Positions 10,733 to 22,479 of a stretch of 64,000 nucleotides of DNA are shown here, in pieces. The stretch lies in assembly GCF_027943255.1 (NCBI RefSeq), contig NC_072896.1, forward strand, positions 42,062,501 to 42,126,500. The letters run 5' to 3'. Source of the stretch: Anastrepha obliqua. Its lineage: Eukaryota; Arthropoda; Insecta; Diptera; Tephritidae. Positions within the stretch are counted from its first letter, which is position 1, and each line of letters begins with the position of its first letter. Both the position numbers and the translations under genes were made by a program. Below the pieces are notes generated by a model. It was not told the DNA's origin. It saw only the letters and a list, made by a program, of their open reading frames with translations, and ran no database searches.

Positions 10733-11443
10733 GGGGACAGATACCTATAAAATTTCGGATTTGTTTTTCATAAAATGTTAATATAATCCTTTAATAATCA
10801 AAAAAAATTTTAGAACGTAAATTTAAGTATTTCTTATATTATACATCGTCAACCGTGACGACTCTATTCTTTGCGTTCGAGCGCTGGGAGAGGTATAGAT
10901 AGTGACGTTGTATTCAAACTTTAGACGCATTTTTCTCAAAACTATATTTTTCGAATTGGCGTACACGATAACTCGAAAAGTTATTAACCGATCGCCCTGA
11001 AATTTTACACACATCTTTTTTATGATATGACTATCTATGTGAATTTACAATTTCGAAAATTTTTGCAAAAAATAACTTATTCGAAGCAAAAATAGTAGGA
11101 AAATTCGCCCCAAAACAAATTTTTTTTTAAGCATTTTATTCCTCGAATTGTTTATTTTATACATTAATAAACAAAAAAATTTGTGGTTTTTTTGTATTCA
11201 AGTCACTGACGCCGATGCTACAATGCCTGTCGATTGAGAAGCCCGCTGCGACCTTCCTGGAAGAATTGAGTGTACATCCGCCATTTTAAATGATTAAAGT
11301 AAAATAAAATTGTTTTAAATTATTTTAGTGTATAAATAAACTGTATGCCAATTTTGAGAAAAATATATTGACTTCTTCACTTTAAATAATTGAAAATGAA
11401 TGAAAATCAGGGAAAATATGGCCGTTTACAGGTATCTGCCCCC
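10733..11443. mobile_element. piggyBac-like non-autonomous element (711 bp)
   Basis: The termini are inverted repeats matching at 17 of 19 bases (GGGGACAGATACCTATAAA on the left; the complement of TTTACAGGTATCTGCCCCC on the right). They are flanked on both sides by TTAA (10729-10732 and 11444-11447), the piggyBac target site. The interior is AT-rich and has no transposase motif; the 63-codon minus frame at 10823-11014 is unremarkable. This is a deletion derivative or MITE of a piggyBac-like family with no autonomous partner visible here. Confidence 0.87.
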
Positions 11444-11447
11444 TTAA

Positions 11448-12285
11448 GTTGAGCTCCAGACCGGAGTTTAGATAAAACACACTTAATAATGCTATAAAAT
11501 AACAAAGCACACGCACAAGCCCATTCGGCAACGACGACCGCATTTTAGCTGTATACCACAATACATAGTATCACATAATTACATTTAACAATTTTCTACT
11601 TTTTATGAAAAAATCTTGTTTTATTATTCTAAAGTTAATATAATTTTGAGTCAATTCATGCCCGCAGTAGGTTTTGATTCTTACCAAATGATAGTCATAG
11701 ACATTTTTAGTAGATTTTTTTACTCAAAATGGTGTGATTCTGTCTCCTATGTCTGTTATTATAACTTTTGTTATTTCTAAGAAGTCTAAGCCAAAGCCTT
11801 CAAATATACAATCTAAATGAGGTAAATGATGAATTTTTACACTGTACGGACGCTATTAAAGTTCGGGAAATGGCCCGATATTATACTGTCTTTTTCTAAG
11901 AAAATGTAGCCCGTTGAACTGATAAGAACCTACTTTTAACGTATAGAAATAGACATGCACGCTTTTGCGTTAAGAATTCAATTTCCATTTAACATTTCTC
12001 CTTAGTTGTACAGCTTCCCAAGCAATACTTAAGGACTACTGAAAAGCCAATTCGCACTTGGAGGAAACTAATCGACTGTAATATAGTTACCCAGGGGCGT
12101 TTAACTACATGCACATACATGCATATATATGTACAGATATATTCATACACACAAATAAATGCATATTTACACAGATATACATAGCTCCATAGTTACATGG
12201 GTTATAAGAGCATCGGAGAATCTACAACTGGAAATCGTTGTAAGAATACTAGGAAAGTTCGCCACTTGCGCTAATTAGCGGTTTG
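11448..12285. other. Spacer
   Basis: AT-rich, with a tacatgcatatatatgta microsatellite near 12110-12180. No coding or repeat feature recognised. Confidence 0.4.
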
Positions 12286-12289
12286 TCTT

Positions 12290-12335
12290 GCAACTCACCT
12301 GAAAAGAGAAAAATTGAAGAAAATAGAATATCAGG
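12290..12335 (-). promoter_or_regulatory. Candidate recursive splice site (ratchet point)
   Basis: On the minus strand a pyrimidine-rich tract (ttcaatttttctcttttcAG) runs directly into GTGAGTTG, with the AG/GT junction between 12299 and 12298. A 3' splice site fused to a 5' splice site with no exon between them is the defining structure of recursive splice sites in long dipteran introns. No coding exon surrounds it. A matching site lies on the same strand at 63485/63484. Chance occurrence is possible for a single site. Confidence 0.55.
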
Positions 12336-12894
12336 ATAATGCCATGATTTAAGATGGTATAAAATTAAAATGGAAATAATTAGAAGAAAGGGGAAAATTA
12401 GAGAATGAGAGAAACAATAAGAGCATACATTAAGCTCATTAGCTAATTTGAAAGTAAATCGCGAAGACGACTGACTTTTATTTTCCACCTGCAAGCAATT
12501 TATAATAAGTTGAGTGCGTTGCAAAAGATGCATTTAAACAGATAACCAAAGTGGCGAAGAGTAGAAGAGTAGGAAATGAAACACATCGTTGGTCGATATG
12601 TACTCGGAATAAGAAGAGATGCGTTGATTGGAATTAAGTATTTCAGACTTTTCAGAATAATGTTTCATTAAAAATAAATGCATTAATTATTGAGACTACG
12701 AAAGAATATGATTTTTAATATTCGAAATATGGATGCAAATACAAAAGTTTATATGTTATAAAATCGAAAATCCCAAAAGCAAATCAGAACAGTTTTTAAA
12801 TATTATATTATGCATCAGCATTTCGTAAAGAAATTAAATCACTATTAGTATCTTCCGATACATAATATATATAATTTTTATAATAATTATAATT

Positions 12895-13671
12895 TTTGCA
12901 AATGACGTCCAACGTCAATCGTATTTGACACTTAGAAACTAGACACCTCCAGTATACAAACAGACAGGCAATGGAGCGCTAAACTTCGCAAGAACGTGGA
13001 ATAATTGTGTCGAGTTTTTCGGTCAGCAATCGTAGTGTTAGACACGTCGATCGTGTCGCGCCAAGTAAGCAAACATTCCGGCGCTTAGCTAATCGACTAG
13101 AACAGACTGGAATCACACCGCCACCGGGCTGGTTGTTCGACCGAGAGAATCGCAGTTGTGGCTGCCGATCCGCGCGTGATACACGAAGAGCTATTACATT
13201 CACTCAAAGCCACTTTGTGGTGTGGTGTTCACGTAAATATGGTCACTGTTACTGGCAAACCCTACAGCGCATAATAAATTACTTCTTACTGCCGGTATTC
13301 GATTAGCGGGGCATGAACAAGACGATGCAACCACACGCACAGCACGGTACACAACGAATATTGCGAAGGTAGCGTTTCCTGGGCGCGTAATCTCGCGTTT
13401 TCGCGAGGTGGCATGGGCAGCTAGATCGCCAAACTTAACTTCAAACAGACTTTTTTCTTTGGGACTACTTGCAGTCGTGGGTTCATGTCAACAAGTCTCA
13501 GATAATCGCAGCCCTTAAAAAGAATATTAATGCAAAGAAACGCAAACAATTATCATCTGAAATCTTGGAGCAAGTCATGGAAAATGCGATTAAACGGACC
13601 CAAATCCTTCAGAAAATCATATTTTTATTTAGTAAAAAAAAGTTATTCAAAAACAAATTTGGGTGATTAAT
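12895..13671 (+). pseudogene. Tc1/mariner-type transposon relic, parent of a MITE family
   Basis: An ATG at about 12971 (atggagcgc) is followed by a DUF4817-like N-terminal reading, with SKQTFRRLANRLEQTG at about 13065-13110. The frame then breaks and resumes at about 13320 with FPGRVISRF-EVAWAARSPN, a catalytic-domain motif. It ends with KSQIIAALKKNINA and EILEQVMENAIKR (13490-13600). The region between, including the first two acidic residues, is largely lost. The 5' leader (cgtcaatcgtatttgacac) and the 3' end (gttattcaaaaacaaatttg, gggtgattaattt) are shared with MITEs at 49245 and 21560. Inactive. Confidence 0.8.
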
Positions 13672-13699
13672 TTGATTGTATTACATATGGATTCCTGTT

Positions 13700-14165
13700 T
13701 CGGGTCAATGTTTTGTTGGAAGACCTTTTTAAGGGCATATCATGTTCGTTATGTGGATTCCATTATGTTTTTGTAATCGTATTAGTTATCCATTGTATCA
13801 TTAATACGATGAAGCCGCTCCAGACCTTAATATGGCCATTAAGTTTGACTGCCTTAACACAGTACGGTTTTTGAAGACATTTGCCTTGTGGTCGTTGGAT
13901 CCAGCACATGTCATCACTTCTTATGAAATTAAATTTGGACCAGTCGCTGAAAAGGACAGTATTCCATTTACTTACCGGTCTGTTCATATGATCTTTACCA
14001 AATTGCAGCCGTTTTTTTTGGTTGAGTAACTATGTAAATCAACAGCAGCCAGACGATGGGCGATATTTCTTGAACATATTGGCAACCCAAACGCTTTTAC
14101 CAATTGTGAAGCACATTTAAGCAGATATTTTTTATCTCTCTCATATTATTGTGTAGAATTCGGCT
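13700..14165 (-). pseudogene. Tc1-like transposase fragment
   Basis: The minus strand reads QFGKDHMNRPVSKWNTVLFS then DWSKFNF (about 13990-13925), matching the first catalytic-aspartate region of Tc1 transposases, normally FSDESKFN; here the Glu after Asp is Trp. It continues with a VKLNGHIKVWSGF block where Tc1 proteins have GGSVMVWG. Upstream (14030-14130) a decayed RNIAHRLAAV segment corresponds to the second HTH. The C-terminal half with the remaining DDE residues is absent. Inactive. Confidence 0.75.
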
Positions 14166-16580
14166 GTCAAATCCCCTGTGACGTGCCAGCCGAAGTTAGT
14201 CGATCAATCTCATTTTTCAACATAGCTGATAGCCAAACCTGGTAATCCAACATATTAGCTTTGTGGCTAAAGAAAGTTATGAATAGAGAAGATGCAACTC
14301 CCAACCCGTTCTTATGCTAAAATTTTTAACAACAATCGGTTTCAATAAGACTCATTGTACTATCATTTGAGTTGTGCGTTTCGTGCCTCATAAATTGGGC
14401 TGTTAACTGGTCATGTGATTTAACAACTTGGGATCACTTTTTATGCGGGATATTAAGTCACTGATGTAAACCATAATTTCATAACCACTCTAACCGGTGA
14501 TAACTTGAAAATCAACCTTCGACGGTTTATATGTTAAAAAAAACATAACTTCGCTAAAGCTGAGAAAATTAGATTGGAGTGTCTTCAAAGAGCTCGGTTG
14601 ATGTACCCTTTGCTTATAAACTATAATTGGAACCAAGAAACTGATAATTTCACGGATTTTTTGTGCATTTATTTGAAAAAGAAATACAAAATATCTGTTA
14701 GACGCTGTCCAAGCGGCATCCACCGACATTAGGGAGGGTCAATTTGTTCTTCAAAAATATAGCCGACTTTTTTTCGGCGACTAAAGTATTCTTACTGACA
14801 AATCTCAACAAAGAACGCCATGAAATTTTAGTTATGAATTATTGATTAAAATTAATTAATTTTATTTTTTTTTTTTAATTTTGTTAAATTTTTTGGAAAA
14901 GAATATTTATTCCTACATACCACATACATATGTATGTAGTTTTTGGCTACCAGAAATTTATTTCTGATGATTATTGTTCTCAAAACGTATTCTCAAAGAG
15001 CATAGCATCAGCTACAACTGCTGCGGATTCTATTGTATTCCTATAGATGGTTTTACAAAATCTTTTGTTATTTGCAAAATATATATTTTAAAAGTGATTT
15101 AAAGGATCTACAACCTACTTTAGGTTATATTTTCCCCAAAAATGTGTCCACATAATTATAGAAATAAAATAGAACTACTTTATTTAAATTTGTCTTATTG
15201 TCACATACTTTCTAACAGTGGCGAATTTCGCATGGTAAACTTACATAAGCTTAAAACCAACCATGTGCTCCTTTCAGTTCTTCAATAAAATATGTGTATG
15301 TAATAAATGAATCATTTCTCTTCCATTCATTTTGGAGAGAACATAAAAAAGCTGAAGTACAAGTAACTGCAATTGAGCGAATTCGACAGCTGCCTATCGA
15401 AATGCCTAAAGCTGGGGGAGGTCAAATGCAAATTTCCTATGGCCATAACTAAAACTGCCTGGTCAGTACTGTAACGATGATGATAATGTCACATTGCATT
15501 TGTTGCAACACTGAGAGGGCTGTACATGCGATAAAGCGACCAACTGAGCGGCTGAACTTCTGTTCGGCCTGCCTGTCTCTAAATGCTGAATGGAACTCAA
15601 TATGTCTATTCATGTGCTGTACAGTTTATGTTGCCGCCCACTCGAATGCTTGACAAAAGGATGGCTAATAAATTATGTTCAGCATTGACTGAACACTACG
15701 CGGACTACTGTTACATACAGCAAATATGCGTTTCTTCCGTACAAGTGAATTTGTATTTAAAATTAGTTAGTTAGAGTGCCAGTCGCGCTGCGGTGTCTCA
15801 GGTCGCATACATTTTCATGCTCGAACGCATAGTTAAACCAAAAGAAAAATTCGATTGCAATACAAATACACCCGCATGAACGTACTATTTATGTGCATAT
15901 ATCTGTATGAGTACATACGTACACATGCAGAAGCTTCTCTGACCCATACAAATAGCCAATATGCACTCAGCCACTTCCGACTTTTAGTTCGTCGTCGCAC
16001 TTATTCACATTTGTACAATATGAAATCCTTGCTAACAATCTCTGAGTGGGCGATTACTCACCCTCCCCTACTCAGTTCTGGGAAAAACCGAATAGAAATA
16101 CAAACATGTTACGGTCAGTGGATTTGGGAGGTATTTGTTGGAATGAAAACGTTTTTCAGCATGCCTTATCTACAGATATAATTTTTCATTCGTTATGAGT
16201 CTACAATTGCTGCTATATCAACTGTTTGTGGCAAAGTGTAAAGCTCTCGTTTTGCACTTTCACATCTCCAAATGGGTCGCATGTGGGTTCGCATAAATGC
16301 ATCGTTAAATAAAATATGAGTCTTTAGTTGGTCTTTGGACATGTTGCATAGCAAATAGAGATGCTGCTCTATCCGCCCATGAGCACCCATCGAGATCAAA
16401 TACATCGAAACTCATCGTTTATTCGGATTTAGATGGAGTATTGAAAGCAGTTTTGTGCAACTTTACGTGATTCCCTTAATGCAACCTCTATGTGAGTAAA
16501 ATGTAAATAAACTTGAGTAAATGACTTGCATCCTTGGTTATAAACATTTTATCAATATTTAATATGTACTCGTATACAGT
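14166..16580. other. Spacer without recognised genes
   Basis: No family motif on either strand. The open frame at 14490-14729 (minus) and others are unrecognised. 14175-14200 carries the short block shared with 4240. A tatgtacata run occurs near 14930. Confidence 0.45.
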
Positions 16581-16582
16581 AT

Positions 16583-16850
16583 GCGACCGTCGCAGCCGAG
16601 TCGGTTGGTGCACGATTAGCATTCGGTAGTGCACAGGTGCGAAACCCAGTGTGGGCATGGAACAGCAAATGATAGAATAAGTTTTTCCTAATAGCAATCG
16701 AATCTCAGCAGGTAATGGCAAACCTCCGAGTGCGTTTCTGCCATAAAAAGAACCTCATAAAAAACCATCTGCCGTTTGGAGGCGGCATAAATCTTGGAGA
16801 AAAATATCATGACGCTTACCACAAATAGGAGGAGGAGCTCAACCAAGCAC
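16583..16850 (+). repeat. tRNA-derived SINE, copy A
   Basis: Nearly complete copy. The tRNA-like head starts cgaccgtcgcagccgag with an A-box equivalent. A mutated B-box (ggtgcgaaaccc) lies at about 16637. The body contains cctaatagcaatcg, caggtaatggcaaacctccg, tctgccataaaaa, atctgccgtttggaggcggc and accacaaataggaggaggag. The sense strand is plus. The T-rich tail is missing. Confidence 0.88.
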
Positions 16851-17027
16851 GATATCAAAATTGCAATGTTCAGATGTAAAATCTAAGAGTTTGGCAATCC
16901 TCACAAATTCTATTAAAGTCAGACAATTCCAACTGAAAAACATTAAACAGCTTTTAGTAAAAAAAAATGTTTATCCGAAAAGTCAGAGTCTTGGTGAAAG
17001 ATGTATGGGCTGTAACCGCATATACTA

Positions 17028-17580
17028 TCAGTCCAGAGTTTCATTATTGTGTATGTAATTCACACGATATTTTTGAGTAAAGAAGTGTGGTGGCATGACA
17101 TGCCCTTTGTTGCCTGCAACATCCAAAACCATAACAGAGACTGGAAACTTCGTAACAGCAGGGAGATTTGTAGGAATGGAATATAGCCAACTGTCATTTC
17201 TGCGTTTGGCCTTTTCGTCAGAAGAAAACCATAATATTTCAAGATCTTCAGGGTGTTGAATTTTGTTTAGAAGACACTTTGAACGGATAACTCGCTGCTC
17301 TCGTGTTTGCTCCGGCATAAACTGTCTTCTGTGTATAACGTAGAACTTTTACCGGAGATCTTCAGAAACAACTCGACGCATAGGAGCCTAAGAAATATTA
17401 AACTCCCTCGCAATGGCTATCAATTATTTTGAATAATAAATTCTGCAGATCGGACAGTGTCAAAAGCGTTCCTCGGGTTTTATACGTTCTTTGCGTTTTG
17501 CAACAGATTCAGCATTGCCTCTTGATGCTTCCAAATCACGAAGAACCTTAATAACGAATGAACGAGCGCACATAAAAAAA
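17028..17580 (-). pseudogene. maT-like (DD37D-type) transposase, N-terminal half
   Basis: The minus strand gives a decayed N-terminus (AKRKERIKPEER, about 17480). It continues into MPEQTREQRVIRSKCLLNKI (17318), the first-aspartate block LEILWFSSDEK (about 17230) and the following strand MVLDVAGNKGHVMPPHFFTQ (about 17120). Compared with the better copy at 43626, a few residues after SDEK are missing and the gene stops before the second and third aspartates. It is therefore a truncated relic of the same family. Spacing in the 43.6-kb copy supports a DD37D triad. Confidence 0.8.
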
Positions 17581-17589
17581 TTAGAGATT

Positions 17590-17945
17590 TATAACTCGGT
17601 GTGATTCGAACATAAAGAAATGATAACTAAATATCTTTTCATTTCTTGAATCAAGTTGAAGACCTCCATGTCTTATCGGAAAAAGAGCAAAAAGAAGGAT
17701 AATGGTTTCGGGGAGTTATAGCCATGTCCTCAAATACCGTATACACCCTCTATGTATGTCCGTAATTTTTTTAAGTGTGATCAGATTGGAGGTACTTTTT
17801 CCAATAGGGAATAGATCACGCGTGACTATTGTAAAACTAAGCACAATCTTATTTTCAGTATTTATTGATATTTCATCTTGGAAAGACTTACGCCTCAACA
17901 ACATTTACAAATCGTACAAATGTATTACGAAAACCGACGCTTTGT
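17590..17945. other. Spacer between two transposase relics
   Basis: Open frames on both strands (17702-17947 plus, 17716-17904 minus) show no recognisable motif. It may be the eroded N-terminus of the element that follows. Confidence 0.35.
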
Positions 17946-17949
17946 GAAA

Positions 17950-18640
17950 AGTGTTCATCTTACGCTCAGTCCAACTTATGGCCTCAGCGATGAGGCCCAT
18001 CTTTGACTAAATGGCTACGTCAATAAGCAAAATTTCTGTATTTGGGCTGAAGAGCAACTACAAGGCACTCAAGGAAAGCCATTACATCCATTGAATACAA
18101 CCGTTAGGTGTGGCCTAAGGGCTGGAGGAATAATCGACCCATATTTCTTCAAAGCCGAGGCTGTTGCCAATGTAACAGTGAGTGGCGAACGCTAACGCGA
18201 AATGATAAATTATATGTCGGACATTGAAGCCCGGGATCTCGGCAATATCTGGTTCCAAGAAAACGGCGTTACTTGCCATACAGCCTGTGTGAAAGAATGG
18301 ATTTACTGTGTCGTCGTTTTGGTGAGCAATAGTGGATTGGCCAACAAGATCGTGTTGGCCTTTTATTACTGAGGAAATGTAAGGTCTAAATGCTTTGTGG
18401 ATAAACCAGTCTCGGTTGAGGCATTGCAAGCCAAGGTTACTTAAGTTATTAATGACATACCGACTGAAGTCCTCCAGCGAGCCATTCAAAATTGATGTGT
18501 ACGGATGGCCGAGTTACGGCGCAGTTTTGGCTAGCATTGAATGGAATTATCTTTAAAAAATAAATGTCACGAATGGCTCTACACAAAAATAATAAAAATT
18601 GCCCAATCAATTTGAATTTTCTTTGTTTTATTTCAATTTG
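17950..18640 (+). pseudogene. IS630/Tc1-mariner-type transposase relic (catalytic region)
   Basis: The plus strand reads a decayed SDEAHL block, then NGYVNKQNFCIWAEEQ (about 18020), GLRAGGIIDPYFFKAEA (18115-18165), NVTVSGER, then ARDLGNIWFQENGVTCHTA (18220-18290). A C-terminal FVDKPVSVEALQAKVT (about 18400) and a frameshifted final helix follow. The Asp expected in WFQQDGATCHTA is Asn here. Segments between HTA and FVDKP are scrambled, with several stops. Residues and order match insect transposases carrying a DUF4817 N-terminus. Inactive. Confidence 0.82.
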
Positions 18641-20100
18641 AAATCCGATACCTCTAAATTGATCACCCTTTAGAACAACTGCAATTCTAAGCTCTGTATA
18701 AATCCGAATGTGGTCATAAAAGTTTGCTTGCTATTTCATGTAAGGTGATATGCGCTGCCAACACAACTGTGTACTATTGGGCAGCAGCTTTAAATAATAA
18801 TTTCGCATTTAACTTTGCCATCCCTCGAGGACATCGGCAACCTCTGAAAACACAAGTACATAGGCCAAAGATTTGATATGCTGTAGTTACGAGTATGCAT
18901 ATGACATACCATATATGTGTGCTTATATGTGTAATTGTACAAGTTGCTGAATTTATATTGTACATGCACGAGTATAATAGTTATTTTATTTCCTAAAATT
19001 CGCATCGTTGTTGCACAAACACAAAAGTAACTCGACCTACATAATATTTTCAGCAAAGATACGAATGAATGCAACTCTAACAACAGCCACAAATTGCTGA
19101 CTGCTGTTATGGCACCTGCTGCCGTTGTACGAGAATAAAAGCTGCTGCAATTTGTTGCTGGTAAGTCAGCACTGCAATGTTGCCGCATATCGTGTGTTGC
19201 CTGGAGTTTTACGAGTATATCCTACATTTAGGACAACCAAAACTCTAAGCTCAGCCGCATGCTTTTTGTTAAAATATACACTTACATATGTAGGTATAAA
19301 CCTCATACGAGTATGTGTTGGATGGTGCTCTGTTGTGCTAATATAGCTAGCGGTTGGGAAGAGGTTGCATACACTTGGGAATTGACCCTAATTTTCTGTC
19401 TGTTGCAGCACACAAATGCGAAACATCTACTTGACGTTTTTCGTCACAGCCGCGCATTCGTAACCACGGATTCGTTGGAGCAACTAAAAAGTCAGTGGCA
19501 ACAATCAGAGCAATTGAAGCGTACTGCTTGCCACGTACGGCGGTAGGAGCCCACACACACATAAATTCTTATAATAAAAACGGTACATTCACATATGGAG
19601 TTTGTGCTTTACAGCTGTAGATGATTGCATTGTTGCGCTTATGCAGGGGAGGATTTCGGGTAGAAAAGAGTTTAGGTTGCGGCTGTATCGACTTGCATTT
19701 AGAAAAGAATAGGCAGATATACCTACAGGTCGGGAGATGATATGCATGTGTGTGTGCATATACAGTTATATAAAAAACCATCAATCTCCGGCCGCATTCA
19801 ATAATCTTCTTTTTTATTTATGGATTTCTTTTAAGTTATTATTTGCACTGCGCACCTAAGCCGCTGTCGATTTGCCATTCAATCGGAATAATGAACAGAC
19901 AAATTGTTGTCATTTTGTGCAATTTAACTGCAGATATTTTGAATCTGTCTTTATTCGCTGTTTGTGCAATCAATTATGGGAAGGGTTGAATGGGGCCACA
20001 ATAAAAGGAGTAAACGAGGTAGGCGCGGCATGTTAGCAGAATGAGTAACCAATGTTGATTAGAAAGTAATGATAGTGGGGCTTCGGCAATCGTTGTTATT
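18641..20100. other. Spacer without recognised genes
   Basis: Numerous short open frames lack motifs. Small (TATG/CATA) runs occur at about 18895 and 19740. No dispersed repeat from elsewhere in the window is present. Confidence 0.45.
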
Positions 20101-20107
20101 AGTGTTG

Positions 20108-20230
20108 GGCAGAATCGGCACTTAAAGTAGTAAGTACTAGATGCTCAAAAGGGCTGGCAGTACCCAAATTTTAAGGATTTTGATACTAGGTAGTGAAAAG
20201 TACTCAAAAGTAGTCAGTACTACATCATTT
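20108..20230. repeat. Possible hAT-type MITE remnant
   Basis: Starts tagtgttgggcagaatcgg and contains partly palindromic agtagtaagtact and aagtactcaaaagtagtcag blocks, as in hAT-like MITEs. A matching opposite end or 8-bp duplication was not seen, so this is tentative. Confidence 0.3.
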
Positions 20231-20394
20231 TCAGTTGAATTTTGGAAAGCCCTAATTGGACTTTATAATAGTTAATTACATTTCAGAAAGGATCAATTGA
20301 ATTTTACTATTGTAAAATCCAGTCTACGCTTCCAAAATTGTGTATTTTCTAGTAACTGCTTAAACGAGTTTAGACGAGTTCAAGAAAGTGCGCC

Positions 20395-21060
20395 AGTCGT
20401 TTCTTGTTCCTGTTGACCAGTACGCCAGTTGGACACACTAAATGAAGTCAAGTCCTTCTCCACCTGATCTTTCTAACGCAGAGGATTCCTTCTTATTCTC
20501 TGCTACCACCAGCAGGTACCGCATCGAATACTTTCAGAGCTGACGCGTTCGCATCTAGTCGGACGACATGACCCAGCCAACATAACCGGATCTTTATTCA
20601 CTGCACTATATATATGTCGTCGTAAAGCACATACATCTCATCGCCTACGATACTCGTCATCGCTAACGTGCAAATGTCCAAAAATCTTCCGCATAACCTT
20701 CCTCTCAAACACTCTCAGAGACGCCTCATCCGATGTTGTCTTCATCCAAGCTTCTTCTGACGGGCTTGATGAGAGCCTTGTTGAGTGTTAGTTTTGCTCG
20801 TTGAGAGGGGACTTTACTACTCAATTGTCTACTGAGTCCAAAGTATCACTTACTAGCAAGAGACTCTCTACGTTGGATTTCAAAGCTGGTATTATTACGG
20901 GGGTTGATACCGGTTCCTCAATATATGAAGTCTCTTACAACTTCAGAACCATAAATGTCCACAGTGACGTGGGTGCCGATACGCGAGTTCGCCAGCTGAT
21001 TGTTTGATGACTGAAGGTACTTCGTCTTGTCCTCGTTAAGCACCAGACCTGTTCGCTTTA
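20395..21060 (-). pseudogene. RTE-like LINE reverse-transcriptase C-terminal relic
   Basis: The minus strand, from 21060 downward, reads EDKTKYLQSSNNQ, SRIGTHVTVDIYGSEVV, SFEIQRRESLASKRYFGLSR then QLSSK, AKLTLNKALIKPV and, lower down, LCWLGHVVRLDANAS (about 20570). This is the thumb and C-terminal region of the LINE family whose palm (YADD) is at 44.7 kb. The order is correct and spacing roughly normal, with about six stops or frameshifts and a loss around the YG-ETW region. Clade is inferred (RTE-like); no 3' tail or duplication was identified. Confidence 0.82.
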
Positions 21061-21369
21061 CTCTTTATCCAGCTAACAGCGCCTTCAATAATGTCTATTA
21101 GTATAGCTGAGGGCGAACCACCAGAAGTTATTCCGTTTGGTTCAACAACACCACTTTCCATAGTATTGAAATCTACGTAAAGTGCGAAATTCACAATGTC
21201 AAATTCTGTTCTGCAAAGAGTCTGTCCAAATGTTTACCTGGTAGCTAAAATTTGTCCAAAAAACCATTTGAAACAACTTGAATAAAAAACTTAGATAAAA
21301 AATCTGATGTCTGAGCGCCACATAAGTCAACGCTTAAATACTTTTTGTATTTGCTCCTAAATCGTAACA

Positions 21370-22010
21370 AAATCGATCTATTCCTGAAGCGGATGGTGTC
21401 GGCTGATGAAAAATTAGCCACCTTGGATAACGCAATGTCTTATGAGAACGGTCGTGCACGAATCGTGGAGAGTCGGTGCTAACGATCAAAAAGCCAGCAT
21501 TAACAGTTAAGAAGATTTTGCTGTGGGATATGTTGAACTTGCAAGGAATCATCTACAACAGGCTAGCGCAAAATTAATCCTAATTTTTGTTTTTGAATAA
21601 CTTTTTACTAATTAAAAAAATGATTTTCAGTTAGGGAATTCTTTATTTCGACCTTACACACTCAATTACAAATACACCCTACCTGCGAAATGTATACATT
21701 TTCCGATAGGGTAATTAATTTTGCGCCACCTTGCGTAAGTTACGGCCCTACGGCCAAACTCTTACTTCCGACTCGTTTTGTGTATAATTGGACGATCCCA
21801 CCGAATTGGTCAGGAGAAAAATTGTGCCTCATAAGAGGACAAGCGCTCCAGGAGCTTGATTCGGAGGTTCTTATGCATTCAGCTTGAAGTTCATACTTGA
21901 CATCAAGCGATTGCCAGCTGCGACTGTGTGTATTGAATGATTTGGAATTTGAAAAAATTCGCCTCAAGAGGAGCTTGTGAAGACTATCCCAGTATAACGA
22001 AGCGTGGGAA
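21370..22010 (+). pseudogene. mariner transposase relic split by a MITE
   Basis: The left part (21388-21552) reads MVSADEKLATLDNAMS, the first-aspartate region, then KILLWDM and GIIYN. The MITE at 21560-21733 interrupts at this point. The right part resumes with KLRPYGQTLTSDS, then a decayed HDNARPH region, LQELDSEVLMHSA and SSYLTSSD (about 21850-21915), equivalent to the HPPYSPDLAPSDY box. The C-terminus fades by about 22010. Ignoring the MITE, the order matches mariner DD34D proteins. There are several stops; it is inactive. Confidence 0.8.
21560..21733. mobile_element. MITE of the 13-kb transposon family, nested in mariner
   Basis: The ends are inverted (gcgcaaaattaatcctaat on the left; agggtaattaattttgcgcc on the right). 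The left 60 bp closely match, in inverse orientation, the 3' end of the transposon relic ending at 13671 (ttattcaaaaacaaa). The interior is non-coding and differs from the copy at 49245. It breaks the mariner reading frame, so it arrived later than that mariner. Confidence 0.78.
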
Positions 22011-22109
22011 ATGATAACTCGAGCAGCAGAAAAGAATATAAAACAAATTTGATCTCTAAAAAGGGGAAATGTTCCGCCTTGGCTTATTAATGTAAGCCGA
22101 AGGTTTCCA

Positions 22110-22310
22110 AATGGTATTTTTTTCGGAGGTTAAAAAACTCTCCCTCGTTTGGAACTGCCGCCCACCCTGGAGCCGCTTTTGCATTACTTCAGGTGCCATT
22201 TTTTCAGCTGGAGAACTTTTTCCGCGAAATCACTAATGATTTCCCACGTTTCCTCACTGCTTAGCATCTTGTCGATTACATTTTCAGCGGTTAAGGTTTC
22301 AAACGGGTAT
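22110..22310 (-). pseudogene. LINE ORF2 extreme C-terminus
   Basis: The minus strand reads LTAENVIDKMLSSEETWEII, then SDFAEKVLQLK, a helical C-terminal block found after the Zn-knuckle in R1/I-type LINE ORF2 proteins (usual form: sPeNvv-MLss-e-W-aI). The knuckle cysteines just upstream are reduced to CVYPFET. Nothing else of the element is readable; the adjacent sequence up to 22460 is unassigned. Assignment rests on one motif. Confidence 0.6.
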
Positions 22311-22479
22311 ACGCATACTTGGAAACAATGACATCATTGACAATGACATCAAACTCCGGAATGGACTTCTTTATTTGTTGACCCGCGGTGGTGTCTGATA
22401 TCAGAATCTCCTGAAACTTGCAATAAGATATCTTCGAGATGCAGAAATGCAAGACTATCGTATGGCCATACCAGTACTA

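Noticed and set aside
20801..21007. Plus-strand 68-codon frame
   Set aside because: It is the antisense of the RTE-like relic, whose minus-strand reading has recognisable motifs.
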